This document shows, one piece after another, positions 41,646 through 41,658 of a stretch of 41,658 bases of DNA. The translations under genes were made by a program, and so were the position numbers. The stretch is from Bacteroidales bacterium (GTDB lineage Bacteria; Bacteroidota; Bacteroidia; Bacteroidales; UBA932): positions 1 to 41,658 of the forward strand of contig SUYY01000019.1 in assembly GCA_015060205.1 (NCBI GenBank), given 5' to 3'. Under the pieces are notes generated by a model. That model saw only the letters and a program-made list of their open reading frames with translations. It was not told the origin of the DNA and ran no database searches. The first letter of the stretch is position 1. Each line of letters opens with the position of its first letter.

Positions 41646-41658
41646 AATGTCCTTCCGC
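41631..41658 (+). CDS. 5' end of an unidentified gene (cut by window edge)
   Basis: Only nine full codons are present: MLQYENVLP. The open frame, the promoter at 41571-41578 and the lack of any other start support a real gene. From memory, Bacteroidales nucleotidyltransferase toxins of the AbiEii/AbiGii type often begin with a similar ML-x-x-x-x-V-x-P stretch, but nine residues cannot decide this. Confidence 0.45.

Overview
The window looks like chromosomal DNA of a member of the Bacteroidales. Three lines support this. The intergenic regions carry the Bacteroidales promoter signature TAnnTTTG, in two cases with an upstream TTTG 19-21 nt away. The protein families are typical of the phylum (HYC_CC_PP-like cysteine protein, BACON-domain M64 peptidase, FtsL of the Bacteroidetes type, NfnAB). 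The division/cell-wall cluster has the Bacteroidetes gene order and no ddl. I cannot name the genus; a Rikenellaceae-like or uncultured gut Bacteroidales lineage is a guess. No rRNA, tRNA, CRISPR array, prophage or complete insertion sequence was seen.

Layout. 1-288: a structured, non-coding repeat element running in from the left edge. 289-2076 (-): sppA. 2230-5334 (+): a metal-handling set (cysteine-rich small protein, TonB-dependent receptor, HMA-domain protein), followed closely by nfnA-nfnB (5345-7593), an electron-bifurcating transhydrogenase. A strong two-way terminator (7608-7653) separates these from a 20-kb block of minus-strand genes read from 27573 down to 7667: mraZ, rsmH, ftsL, ftsI, murE, mraY, murD, ftsW, murG, murC, ftsQ, ftsA, ftsZ, then gltX, tyrS, rbfA and a LolC/E-type permease. 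Most dcw genes overlap by 1-4 nt or are 1-16 nt apart, so they are probably one transcript that makes lipid II and builds the divisome. In front of mraZ are four TGGAA repeats at an exact 10-bp period, which look like the MraZ autoregulatory operator.

27723-32647 (+): a lipoprotein M23 peptidase, a large BACON/LRR/M64 surface lipoprotein peptidase and a 56-residue lipoprotein not previously delimited; the last two end in the same short tail motif. 32652-36253 (-): miaB-glpK-glpF. 36335-38838 (+): a WHy/LEA-like lipoprotein, a SPOR protein and rpoN. 38840-40234 (-): upp and radC.

40235-41630 is about 1.4 kb with no convincing gene. It is packed with inverted repeats: two further copies of the element found at position 1, two copies of a cloverleaf-shaped TGTCATTGCGAGG repeat, alternating ACCGGTGT half-sites, and small tandem repeats. 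At the right edge a new gene begins (start 41631). It has a perfect promoter element and a leader hairpin that contains its start codon.

The most unusual items are the hairpin-array element present at both ends of the window, the C-terminal tail shared by the M64 peptidase and its small lipoprotein neighbour, and the MraZ-type operator.
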